Assembly (NCBI GenBank): GCA_963824985.1
Contig: CAWGRQ010000036.1
Coordinates: 124,001 to 188,000 of the forward strand
Direction: 5' to 3'
Source: JAFNAG01 sp963824985
Lineage (GTDB): Bacteria > Acidobacteriota > UBA6911
DNA length: 64,000 bases
Shown piece by piece: positions 55,187 to 63,618 of this stretch. The notes beneath the pieces were generated by a model. It ran no database searches. It was not told the DNA's origin and worked only from the letters and a program-made list of their open reading frames with translations. Made by a program: the position numbers and the translations under genes. The number at the start of each line of letters is the position of its first letter. Positions within the stretch are counted from its first letter, which is position 1.

Positions 55187-56170
55187 TCAGCAGAGAGGCA
55201 AACCGATCCCTTTAATGAGTAATTCGGGAATATTTTGTGCATTGATCAGGAGCCTGATGACTTCGCCCGGTTTGCCCAAGGCTCGGGCGGGTTTGCCGTT
55301 GATTTGAAGACTGACGCCTCCGGCATTCCCCAAAATCAGGTAGAAGCGGTCTTCGGCTTCGTAGGTCGCACTCTCCCCCGGCTGAAGAATCCTGGACACG
55401 AGGTGGAGACCGTCGACGGTGACTGAAATCCAGCATTCCTGGTCGACCTGGAACTGCAGGCGAAGAGCCCCCGGAGGTCGCTCCTGGACCACAGCCTGGG
55501 CCGATGCGGAAACTGCCATGGCATCCTTGATCTGCGGCGCCTGGGTTCCAGCCGGAGGCGCAGTCGGGAGCGCGGAGACTGCGTCGGTTTTGCCCGCAAT
55601 CGGCGCCGGGCTCGCGTCTGCCTTCCCGAGCGGTGCCGACGGCGCATGAGCGAAATATGGGGAGAATACCGACGCAATCCACCCGCGACTGAAATACAGG
55701 CCGATTACGGAAGCAAAAAACATGACGCTCCAGACCGCCACTTGCGGCACCCGGTACGTTGGGGACGGCAAATGGGGGCTTGGTGCCTTGGGTTTACCCA
55801 ACTTTTCACTGTGTGGCGCCTGCTCTTTTTCCATCCGTTCGAGATAGGGGTCCGGCACCAGACCGAGATACTCGCAGTATCGGCGGAGGAAGGCGCGATT
55901 GTACATTCCGCCCGGCAACACATCATACTGGTCTGCTTCCAGGCTCTGCAAATGGCGCAGGGTGATGTGCGTTTCGAGCGATATATGTTCCAGAGAAACA
56001 CCTCGATCCATGCGAACAGTTTTCAATTCCGCCCCCACAGAGGTCTTGGTGGGTCCGGGATGCGTCGGGGCAGAGGAAGAGTCAGCGGAAGGAAAGGTAT
56101 CCGGGAGTTGTTCGTCGGGTTTCGGGCGATGCCTGTCCAATTTTGTCAATGTGATGGGAATTCTACCCAC
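55187..56170 (-). CDS. RodZ-like cytoskeletal/transcription membrane protein (HTH_25, DUF4115)
   Basis: A 327-residue bitopic protein. The cytoplasmic HTH is near residues 44-115 (GAELKTVRMDRGVSLEHISLETHITLRHLQSLEAD, RAFLRRYCEYLGL). One membrane helix follows (VAVWSVMFFASVIGLYF, ~140-157), then an Ala/Pro-rich linker. The C-terminal DUF4115 beta domain is at ~235-320 (WISVTVDGLHLVSRILQPGES, LQINGKPARALGKPGEVIRLLI). RodZ links MreB to cell-wall elongation; here no mre gene is nearby. The first ~40 residues may be an over-long start. Confidence 0.85.
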   Translation of the reverse strand: MGRIPITLTKLDRHRPKPDEQLPDTFPSADSSSAPTHPGPTKTSVGAELKTVRMDRGVSLEHISLETHITLRHLQSLEADQYDVLPGGMYNRAFLRRYCEYLGLVPDPYLERMEKEQAPHSEKLGKPKAPSPHLPSPTYRVPQVAVWSVMFFASVIGLYFSRGWIASVFSPYFAHAPSAPLGKADASPAPIAGKTDAVSALPTAPPAGTQAPQIKDAMAVSASAQAVVQERPPGALRLQFQVDQECWISVTVDGLHLVSRILQPGESATYEAEDRFYLILGNAGGVSLQINGKPARALGKPGEVIRLLINAQNIPELLIKGIGLPLC

Positions 56171-56289
56171 TCATAGCGCAAGTGTCAACCTAAGCCCAAC
56201 AGAATCTGGCCTTTGGCAATCCCGGCACATGATTGGAAGTGGGACTCGGTTGCTTGCCGCCGTTTTCAGAGCGAATTGGGCCAAGAGGC

Positions 56290-56516
56290 AAAAACGCCAC
56301 GGATTACAAGGATTACACAGATTACACTGATTCAAAAAGCAGACAGGAATCCTGATTCGAGCAGTTTGCTGACCTTTTTTCAAAGCGCCGATGACCGTGC
56401 CTGAAAGTTCTTCATTGAGCATTCCAGCCTCCATCGCATTTGACCGGAGGTTTCAGTACCGGACCGAGAATTTTTTGACAAATCTGTGGAATCCGTGAAA
56501 TCCGTGGCGTTATTGT
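56290..56516. repeat. Second inverted pair of 'gccacggatt' repeats, upstream of the lol operon
   Basis: Arms at about 56290-56330 and 56480-56516 with the same cores as 4124-4307 (aaaacgccacggatta and tgtggaatccgtgaaatcc). Spacer sequences differ. As at nuo, a promoter follows within ~60 nt of the right arm. Confidence 0.75.
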
Positions 56517-56573
56517 TTTGATTTCTCCAGGATTGAGTCCCATTTCGAATTATGCCCCGTGCCCGGTACTATC

Positions 56574-56602
56574 TTGACGCCGGGAAAGTGGTCTGTTAGA
56601 TT
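56574..56602 (+). promoter_or_regulatory. Probable sigma-70 promoter of the lol-like operon
   Basis: TTGACG (56574-56579), 17-nt spacer, TAGATT (56597-56602), 25 nt before the first gene. Spacing and the preceding inverted repeat match the nuo promoter arrangement. Confidence 0.5.
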
Positions 56603-56626
56603 CACCCGGCGAATTGGGCGGAAAAA

Positions 56627-57574
56627 ATGGTATTCTCAGGACTTATGGATTGTCATCCCCCAGGTCGCAGACTTCGAGTTGGTCATGTGGCGGCACTGCT
56701 CGCCTGGCTCAGTCTGGGTGTTTACGGATGCGGAATCAAGTCTGAAGTAAAGGTGCCCATCGTGCCCAGGCTGGCTGCGGCACGAACGGCAACATTGCCG
56801 GAAATGCTTGCATTATTGCGGGAGGCAAGCGCCAGAATCACGTCCCTATCTTCATCTTCGATAAAGGTCAGCTTGACGGTGGGGCAGGCGGAAAGTGGAA
56901 AGTTGCAGGAATATCGGAGCGCCCCAGGCTATATCCTCCTGAGGCGGCCGGATCAGATGCTCATGAACATTCAGGCTCCGCTCGCCAAGACGACGATTCT
57001 GGAACTATCGTCAAAGGGCGATCAGTTCGAAATCTGGAGCCCAAGAGACAACAAGCTTTATATCGGGAGAAACAGCGCCCGCGAGTTTGATCTCGAGGAC
57101 AAAGAGAAGGGTCCCGGATTCACCGCGCGTCCCAAGCACATCCTTGAGGCTATCCTGCCGACGGCGATCGAACTCCAGCAGCCCGGCGATCGGATTATGC
57201 GGACCGAAGAGCAGGATGCCAATGCCAAGTATTATGTCCTGACCCTCGTTCGCGAAACCGATGGCCAAGAAGTCCGGGCTTTGCGTCGACAGTGGATCGA
57301 GAGATCGCGCATGGTGATCGTGAAGGAAGAGACTTTCACGGACGAGGGACAGATCGACGGCATCGTCAGCTATGATGATTTTTCGGAATTCGACGGCGTG
57401 ACGCTGCCGCTGTCCATCCACATCGACAGACCGCTGGACGGTTATCGGCTGGATATTCAGATCGGCAATTGGCGGGTGAATCCCGACCTGCCCGAAGACG
57501 CCTTTACCCTCAAGCCACCGCCGGCGGCCGAGCGCATCATCCTGAAAGAGAAGGCGAGGAGCAGTCATTCATAA
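56627..57574 (+). CDS. LolA/LolB-fold outer-membrane lipoprotein (DUF4292-like)
   Basis: A 315-residue lipoprotein. After a positively charged start (RRLRVG) a hydrophobic stretch ends in the lipobox LGVYGC, making the Cys the lipidated residue. The mature part has the LolA/LolB-type half-barrel pattern (LREASARITSLSSSSIKVSLTV, YILLRRPDQMLMNIQ, FEIWSPRDNKLYIG). ATG 56645 is an alternative start. Stop and next start overlap by 1 nt (TAATG). Together with the ABC transporter and LolA below it suggests lipoprotein trafficking. Confidence 0.75.
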   Translation: MVFSGLMDCHPPGRRLRVGHVAALLAWLSLGVYGCGIKSEVKVPIVPRLAAARTATLPEMLALLREASARITSLSSSSIKVSLTVGQAESGKLQEYRSAPGYILLRRPDQMLMNIQAPLAKTTILELSSKGDQFEIWSPRDNKLYIGRNSAREFDLEDKEKGPGFTARPKHILEAILPTAIELQQPGDRIMRTEEQDANAKYYVLTLVRETDGQEVRALRRQWIERSRMVIVKEETFTDEGQIDGIVSYDDFSEFDGVTLPLSIHIDRPLDGYRLDIQIGNWRVNPDLPEDAFTLKPPPAAERIILKEKARSSHS

Positions 57575-58668
57575 TGGAAAGCATCGTCGCGGCTAACATG
57601 CGCGCTCGGCCGGCGCGCACTTTTATCAGCGTTCTGGCGGTTGCCATTGGTGTAATCCTGATGCTGATCGTCGGGGGGATCGTTTCCGGCACCCTCGATG
57701 AATATCTGAATCGAACCATCGGGGTTGGAGCCGATTTCATGCTGCAGCAGAGCGGCGGCTCAGTCTTCTACGCTTTCAGCGGAGCCACGCTTCCGGTGAA
57801 GCTGGAACAGAAGATCAAAGAGGTGGGGGGGGTCGGCGCGGTTACTCCGATCCTGGCAAAATTCAGCGCCTCAGATTTCGGTCTGGTTTTCGGCATCGAC
57901 CTCAAGAGCTATAATGAATTCCCCGGGAAGCTGGAGATCATTTCGGGACGCAGCTCGCTTGTGGGAGATGAGGTTATCGTCGACGAGCTGTATGCCAAAT
58001 TGCACCAGTTGCAGCCGGGCATGCCCTTGACGGTGCTAAATCACAAATTCACGGTCAGCGGCATCTGCCGGTCCGGGGCAGTGGTGCGCATCTTCGTTCC
58101 CTTACCAACGCTGCAGGAACTGAACGGAACCCCGGATAAGGCGACGATCATGTTTATCAAAGCCGCTCCCGGCACCGATATCGGCGCCGTCGAGTCCGAG
58201 CTCCGCTCCGCCTACCCCGGATTGGATTTGCGCAGCACGAAGGATGCATCCCTCCTGCTGGCGGATACCAAAATGCCCGGCATGCAGGAGTTTCAGTTCA
58301 CCGTAATTATTGTTTCGATGCTGCTGAGTTTCATGGTCGTGCTGGTTGCCATGTACACGACGATATTTGAGCGCACGCGTGAGATTGGAATTCTTAAATC
58401 TCTCGGCGCGTCCCGCGGTTTTATCGTTGGCATGATCCTGAAGGAAACTGTTATAATATCGAGTTTAGGAGTTTTGTTCGGAATCGGCATTAGCGAGATT
58501 GCCCGTGCGGCGATCATCAGTGCGTTCCCCACGTTGCAGGTCTCTATGACGTTTTCCCAGGTACTGACCGCCTGCGCCCTGGGATTGATGGGGGGGGGCT
58601 TGGGCGCGTTATATCCCGCGTTCAAGGCTGCGCGGATGGATCCGGTTACGGCACTGACCTATGAATAA
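57574..58668 (+). CDS. ABC transporter permease, MacB/LolC-E family
   Basis: A 364-residue permease with one N-terminal helix (FISVLAVAIGVILMLIVGG), a ~210-residue periplasmic MacB-PCD domain and three C-terminal FtsX-type helices (VIIVSMLLSFMVVLVAMYTT, ETVIISSLGVLFGIGI, VLTACALGLMGGGLGALYPA). The motif ERTREIGILKSLGASRGFI is the coupling region. It is the membrane partner of the ATPase that overlaps it by 8 nt. In this context it likely extracts lipoproteins from the inner membrane. Confidence 0.88.
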   Translation: MESIVAANMRARPARTFISVLAVAIGVILMLIVGGIVSGTLDEYLNRTIGVGADFMLQQSGGSVFYAFSGATLPVKLEQKIKEVGGVGAVTPILAKFSASDFGLVFGIDLKSYNEFPGKLEIISGRSSLVGDEVIVDELYAKLHQLQPGMPLTVLNHKFTVSGICRSGAVVRIFVPLPTLQELNGTPDKATIMFIKAAPGTDIGAVESELRSAYPGLDLRSTKDASLLLADTKMPGMQEFQFTVIIVSMLLSFMVVLVAMYTTIFERTREIGILKSLGASRGFIVGMILKETVIISSLGVLFGIGISEIARAAIISAFPTLQVSMTFSQVLTACALGLMGGGLGALYPAFKAARMDPVTALTYE

Positions 58669-59407
58669 GGTGGAGATGGCTGAAGCTCCTGCGGAACACA
58701 TAATTCGGACCGTCGACCTTTCCATGATTTATCGCTCCGGGAGGGTGGAGGTGCCGGCGCTGCGCAACGTCGATCTGATGGTTGCGCCCGGCGAGTTTGT
58801 CGCTATCATGGGCCCTTCGGGATGCGGCAAATCCACTCTGCTTCACCTGCTCGGTGGCCTGCAACAGGCGACCAAGGGACAGGTCATGATCGACGGGATC
58901 GATATCGCGCGCCTCAGCGATGGGGAGCGCACTGCGATCCGCCGGCGTAAGGTCGGCTTCATCTTCCAACGATTTAACCTGCTGCCCACCCTAACCGCGA
59001 AAGGGAATATTGAACTGGCGAAGAAGATTCACGGCAACGGCCAGGTTATGCCGTACCGGAGCGAAGAGATCATCGATATGCTTGGAATCGCCGACAAGAT
59101 CAACTTCCGGCCTGTAGAGTTGTCCGGCGGGGAGCAGCAGCGGGTGGCCATTGCCCGCGCCCTCATCAATCACCCGGCCATTATTCTCGCCGATGAGCCG
59201 ACCGGCAGCCTTGATTCACGAAACTCCAAGCAGGTGCTGCGCATCCTGCGCAACCTGAATGAGAAGTTGAAACAGACCATCGTGATGATCACGCATGATC
59301 CGGAAGCCGCCTCGATGGCAACCAGAATCGTCGAGATGAAAGACGGACAGATTCTCAATCATTCGGGTCATCTCACCTATGAACCTGAACTGGAAGGAAT
59401 CTTCTGA
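58661..59407 (+). CDS. ABC transporter ATP-binding protein, LolD-like
   Basis: A 248-residue ATPase. Walker A GPSGCGKST, Q loop, signature LSGGEQQRVAIARAL, Walker B AIILADEPTGSLD, and switch His in VMITHDPEAA. It belongs to the MacB/LolD subfamily and overlaps the permease stop. An ATG at 58676 with AAGGTGG upstream is an alternative start. Confidence 0.9.
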   Translation: MNKVEMAEAPAEHIIRTVDLSMIYRSGRVEVPALRNVDLMVAPGEFVAIMGPSGCGKSTLLHLLGGLQQATKGQVMIDGIDIARLSDGERTAIRRRKVGFIFQRFNLLPTLTAKGNIELAKKIHGNGQVMPYRSEEIIDMLGIADKINFRPVELSGGEQQRVAIARALINHPAIILADEPTGSLDSRNSKQVLRILRNLNEKLKQTIVMITHDPEAASMATRIVEMKDGQILNHSGHLTYEPELEGIF

Positions 59408-59429
59408 GAGACAGGGAGGCCTGGAATCG

Positions 59430-59657
59430 ATGGCAAAACCCAATGGGACATTCAGAAACCTGTTGATCTGGACTTACGAACGCGGCACCCTGAAATACGA
59501 TATCATGTGTGCCCTGATCCTGGCTTTTATCTTCTTTGTCCCGCGCTCCTGCTTTATCTCCAAAAGGACGGATTCGGCCCACGCTGCTCGCCCTCCGGTC
59601 GGCGAACCGGCTCCGGGCGTCGCGGGCCAAGGTGAAATCCCCGAGAGCAAGAAATAG
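59430..59657 (+). CDS. Small single-helix membrane protein of the lol-like operon
   Basis: A 75-residue protein from ATG 59430. A charged N-terminus with WTYERGTLKYDIM leads into one membrane helix (CALILAFIFFVP) and a polar tail. From memory, similar small proteins accompany lolA in acidobacteria; no function is known. It is 22 nt after the ATPase gene and 12 nt before lolA. Confidence 0.7.
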   Translation: MAKPNGTFRNLLIWTYERGTLKYDIMCALILAFIFFVPRSCFISKRTDSAHAARPPVGEPAPGVAGQGEIPESKK

Positions 59658-59669
59658 CCCCGCTTGAGA

Positions 59670-60392
59670 ATGAATGGCATGAAAAAGACAGCCGTGCTGT
59701 CGCTGACCTTCGGTCTCCTGCTCATTATGGCGGCGAATCGGGTCCCGACGAGCTCAGCCCAGGATGAAAAGGCCCAATCGCTGGAGCGGGTGTTGGTGCG
59801 CATGGAGGCGGTCGGAAAGCAGTTCCGGAGTTTCGAGGCGAAATTCAGCCAACGCCAGTATGTCGCCGTGCTCCAGGAATTCGACACAGCGGAGAGCGGA
59901 CTTTTCCAGTATGCCCGTGCCAGGGATGGGACCGCTCTGCTGCGCCAGGAAATGACGATCCCCGCACCACGGATTCTAACGATCAAGGGAGGGATCGCGA
60001 CCATTTTCCAGCCCAGAATGAACCAGGCCAGCATCGTCAATCTCGGAAAAAACAAGGATAAGGCGGAGTATCTTGCGCTCGGGATCGGGCAGAGCCCGGC
60101 CAAAATGCGGGAAACATTTGCAATTGAGTACCTGGGGATCGAGTCCGTGGACGGCAAACCCTGCTCGATCCTGGTGCTGAAGCCAAAAAGCAGCGCCGCG
60201 GCAGCCTATTTCTCTTCTTTCACGCTCTGGATCAATAACGCAACCATCCTTCCGGTCCAGCAGAAGTTGCAGGAACCGAACGGCAATTATTTGCTGGTAA
60301 AGTTTTCCGGAGAAAAGCTGAATCCGAAGATTCCGGAATCCCAATTCGAGCAAAAGCTCCCCAAGAACGTGGAGATCCAGCAGATCAAGTAG
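59670..60392 (+). CDS. Outer-membrane lipoprotein carrier protein LolA-like
   Basis: A ~240-residue periplasmic carrier. The signal peptide MKKTAVLSLTFGLLLIMAA...SSA is followed by a LolA half-barrel: RSFEAKFSQRQYVAVLQEFDTAESGLFQYAR, then TLWINNATILPVQQKLQEPNG. ATG 59670 or 59679 is the start; a TTG at 59664 is less likely. It completes a lipoprotein - permease - ATPase - small protein - LolA operon. Confidence 0.85.
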   Translation: MNGMKKTAVLSLTFGLLLIMAANRVPTSSAQDEKAQSLERVLVRMEAVGKQFRSFEAKFSQRQYVAVLQEFDTAESGLFQYARARDGTALLRQEMTIPAPRILTIKGGIATIFQPRMNQASIVNLGKNKDKAEYLALGIGQSPAKMRETFAIEYLGIESVDGKPCSILVLKPKSSAAAAYFSSFTLWINNATILPVQQKLQEPNGNYLLVKFSGEKLNPKIPESQFEQKLPKNVEIQQIK

Positions 60393-60450
60393 GCATGGCA
60401 AGAAGCCGGTCCCCGGCCTTCCGTGTTTTTCCATGTCCCGAGATGGCAAC

Positions 60451-60732
60451 TGTTTAGCCGATGCTGAACAGCAGAACGCAAAGACGCAAGGACGCAAAGA
60501 GATTCCTTTCGGTTCGCGGGCGTGGGTGGCCTTCGGCCGCATCCTGGGCGAGCCGCGCGAGAAAGCGCAATCCTCCTGAGTAGAACCTGCCCGCGCTTTC
60601 TCGCGCGGCTCGCCCAAGGATGCGCCAGCGCGAAGCGCTGCGCCCACGCCTGTTGCTCCGTGTCGATCTTTGCGTCCTTGTGCCCCCGCGTCTTTGCGTT
60701 TTGCTTCTTCATCCATTTGATTTGGCTAAACA
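60451..60732. mobile_element. GTTTAGCC-ended MITE-like repeat, copy 2 (~282 bp)
   Basis: Same element as 31916-32198, in inverted orientation: tgtttagcc at the left end, ggctaaaca at the right, 'acgcaaggacgcaaag' near one end and 'ctttgcgtcctt' near the other, and the same central palindrome. It lies 58 nt after lolA in intergenic DNA. Confidence 0.88.
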
Positions 60733-60781
60733 ATTACCTGAGATGTCCTGCTTCGTGAATAATGCGGGTCAATGAATCTGG

Positions 60782-61409
60782 CTAATGCGGACGTTCGTGT
60801 CCAGTGGTTTCGGAAAGCCTGCGATGGGGATTGGGCAATTCCTTCCAAGTGTAATATATCCGGTTGATTACGGTCCAGTTGCCGAGTACTGCCAGTACCC
60901 ACAGCACCGCCTCCATGCGGTTGGTTAATCCGCCGATGATCAGCAGAACGATGCGTTCCGGCCGCTCCATGAATCCGACTTTGCAATGAGGGATGAGACG
61001 ATTCCGCGCGGGCGCGCGTGTAGCTGGTCAGGATGGAGCCCATGAACACCACGCCGACGAGCACCACATAACCGAGCATCTGCTGCCGCGCATACCAGAC
61101 CATCAGCCCTGCAGCAGGATGATGTCCGAGTAGCGGTCAATCACCGAATCGTAAAACGCACCGAAGCGGGTTCGGCCGAACGGCTCACCCGGGCGACTTC
61201 GCCATCCAGCATGTCAAATAAACCGGCCAGGATAATGATCAGCGCTCCGCGTGTAAATTCATCCAAAGCCGAAAGTTCCAGGCAGCCCAGAAACTGATCA
61301 CGACACCGGTAAAGGTGAGGAAGTTGGGATTGATCCGCAGGCGGGAGAGCACTCCCGCGATCAGGCCAAGGATGAATTTTCCCCCGCGGCCTATGGCGTT
61401 GCTTATCAT
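60782..61409 (-). pseudogene. CDP-alcohol phosphatidyltransferase (pgsA-like), broken by several indels
   Basis: Readable from ATG 61409 as MISNAIGRGGKFILGLIAG then RINPNFLTFTGVVISFW. The family core DMLDGEVARV and FGAFYDSVIDRYSD follow in other frames, then MVWYARQQMLGYVVLVGVVFMGSILTSYTRARAE, and finally MERPERIVLLIIGGLTNRMEAVLW, an end typical of the family. At least four single-base shifts separate these pieces (near 61275, 61170, 61106 and 60990). The protein would make a phospholipid headgroup transfer on CDP-diacylglycerol. Such dense shifts mean either a true pseudogene or poor local sequence. Confidence 0.75.
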
Positions 61410-61446
61410 GGCGCTAGGCTAGACAGATTCCAAAACCTTGTCAAGG

Positions 61447-62671
61447 TCAAAACAATCGAAAGCGAATGGTCAGATATTTTTTGGGGTCCTGCCTTAAATC
61501 ATAGATAAGTTTGGTGATTTCAGCCGTCGCATGATCCAGGTTATTGTAAAGAGACGGGTCCTTGTACAACTTGCCGATCGTTCCTTCCCCCTTATCGATC
61601 TGCTCGAGGAATCCGGCGAACTTTTCGATCGCCTGCGTGGCGCGGTCGTACATGGCCGTATCCCGTGAGAGCTTTCCAAGTGTCCCCTCCCCCTTTTCGA
61701 TTCTGTCCATTACCACCTCCGCCTTGCGCAGCGTCTCGTTGGCATGGTCGAAAAGCTCCGGGTTCTGGATCAACTTCGCAAGCGTTCCGGAACCATCCTG
61801 AATCTGTGCGGCAATCTTGTTGAACTTCTCCAAGGCTTCAATCATTCGCTGATAGGCGGTCGGATCGGAGACCAGCCTGGCAACCGTGCCGTCTCCCGTT
61901 CGCAAGGCATCGATTGTCTCGGTCGCGTGCGCGAAGGTGGTGCGGGCTTCGTTCAAAGTTGACTGGATGTTTTTAAAGGTATCGGCCAGGCCGGCGCCGA
62001 CCTGATCGGGGTTGATCTTGAGGGCGATGTTTTTAAACTGGTCCGAAAGCACGCCGAAGTTGGCGACGACGTCGTTGGCCCCGGTCATGATTTCGCGGAA
62101 GCCCGTGGTGCGCACCCCCTCGATGACGTACGAGTCCCCGGACCGGGTCGGTGGAACTCCATAGGTGCCGGGTGAAATATCGATATAGGAGTCCCCGATC
62201 AAGCCCTTGGATTCAATGCTGACCTCGGAGTCGATGCTGAGGCGGTTAATATACTGATCGCGGATCTGGAATTGGATCTCGACAAAACGGAGTTCCAGCT
62301 TGAGGTCACTCAGCTGGTTCTGCAGGGACGCAGATCGTTTCTGATAGTTCTGATCCTTCGGGCTCAAACCTTCCAACTCTTTATGTATCGCCTCAATACG
62401 CCCGAAGGTCGCAGCATTGCCGGCCAATCGTTCCGGGTCGACGATTGTGACGCGCGTTACCTTGCCGACCTCCATGCCTGCCAGCCAAACCGGCGCCCCG
62501 GGTTTCAGGCCACCGACGTCGGGGAGATAGGTAACAACCTTGACGGTCTTGCCAAACCAATTGACACCCCAGCTTTGCTGCAGGATTACGGCGGCGAGCA
62601 GGATAAGCGCCAGGGTGACAAGAACTTCCGACCTTCATCTGTGCGATGGAATCGCGTTGCCTTTTTGGCAT
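61447..62671 (-). CDS. MCE/MlaD family lipid-transport protein (one frameshift)
   Basis: The substrate-binding subunit of an Mla/MCE phospholipid transporter, ~407 residues if corrected. The N-terminus at 62671 (MPKRQRDSIAQMKVG) continues in another frame as VLVTLALILLAAVILQQSW, the membrane helix, then the MCE domain (LAGMEVGKVTRVTI, DSEVSIESKGLIGDSYIDIS). The frame break is an extra base at ~62625 (ggaagttc for ggagttc). The C-terminal half is helical, with repeats of the pattern GxGTLGKLxxDP. It shares the locus with MlaF and MlaE. Confidence 0.85.
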
Positions 62672-62710
62672 GGCACTTTACCTCCAATGATACCCTGATG
62701 GTAGTGGCCT

Positions 62711-62752
62711 AAACAAAATCAGTGGAATCCGTGTAATCCGAGGCGTCTTTTT
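62711..62752. repeat. Single arm of the 'gccacggatt' repeat family
   Basis: The sequence gtggaatccgtgtaatccgaggcg followed by a T run matches one arm of the inverted pairs at 4124-4307 and 56290-56516, with no partner arm nearby. It lies in the 137-nt gap between mlaF and mlaD. Confidence 0.6.
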
Positions 62753-62808
62753 ACTGCCTCTGACCACGGGGATATCCGTCCCCCCCCGATTTCGGTTCTG
62801 GCCGGTAG

Positions 62809-63618
62809 TCAACATTCCAGCGACGGGCCTTTGACAAACGACTTGACATAGGCATCAGAGGATTCCTTCAATTCCTCGTAACTCCCTTCAAAGCAGAGCC
62901 CGCCATCATGCAGCATTATGAAGTGAACGTTGGCCAGGCACAGGTCGGCGCCGCCCTCCTTAAACCGGAGTTGCCCGTCGCTCCCTGCGATTGCGTACTG
63001 GGAGGCCATCGTGGCGGCGGCACGCAGATCGTGAGTAACGAACACGGTTGTGACACCCTCCAGATCCCGAAGCTTGATCATCAGCTCCACAATGGTCTTT
63101 TTCGTAATCGGATCGAGGCCGGCGGTGGGTTCATCGTAAAGGATCACCTTCGGACTGCCGACGAGCGCGCGCGCGACTCCGACCCGCCGCTTCATGCCTC
63201 CGGAAAGTTCCGAGGGCATCTTGTCGATCGACTCCGCCAGGCCCACAAAGCCAAGCAGGCGCATCACGACAACCTCGATCTCATCTTCGCTTAAGCTCGA
63301 CTCTTCATACAGACGATACCCGACGTTTTCACGAACGGAAAGGGAATCGAACAGCGCTCCTTCCTGAAACACCATGCCGATCCGGTGACGCACCTTAACC
63401 AGGTCCCGCTCTCGCATCAGGGTGATGTCCTGGTCTTCGATCAGGATCTGGCCCCCATCGGGGCGAATCAGGCCCAGGATCAGTTTGAGAATCGTCGACT
63501 TTCCCGATCCGCTGGCGCCAAGAATGATTTTGGTTTCTCCCGGAGAGATCCTGAAGCTGACATCCTTGAGGATGACATCCTGGTCGAAGGACATGGATAC
63601 ATTTCGGAACTCGATCAT
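62809..63618 (-). CDS. mlaF: Mla/MCE transporter ATP-binding protein
   Basis: A 269-residue ABC ATPase from ATG 63618. Walker A LGASGSGKST, signature LSGGMKRRVGVARAL, Walker B VILYDEPTAGLDP and the family-typical QEGALFDSLSVRENVGY are all present. ATG lies within the mlaE stop (ATGA). It powers phospholipid traffic between inner and outer membranes with MlaE and MlaD. Confidence 0.93.
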   Translation of the reverse strand: MIEFRNVSMSFDQDVILKDVSFRISPGETKIILGASGSGKSTILKLILGLIRPDGGQILIEDQDITLMRERDLVKVRHRIGMVFQEGALFDSLSVRENVGYRLYEESSLSEDEIEVVVMRLLGFVGLAESIDKMPSELSGGMKRRVGVARALVGSPKVILYDEPTAGLDPITKKTIVELMIKLRDLEGVTTVFVTHDLRAAATMASQYAIAGSDGQLRFKEGGADLCLANVHFIMLHDGGLCFEGSYEELKESSDAYVKSFVKGPSLEC

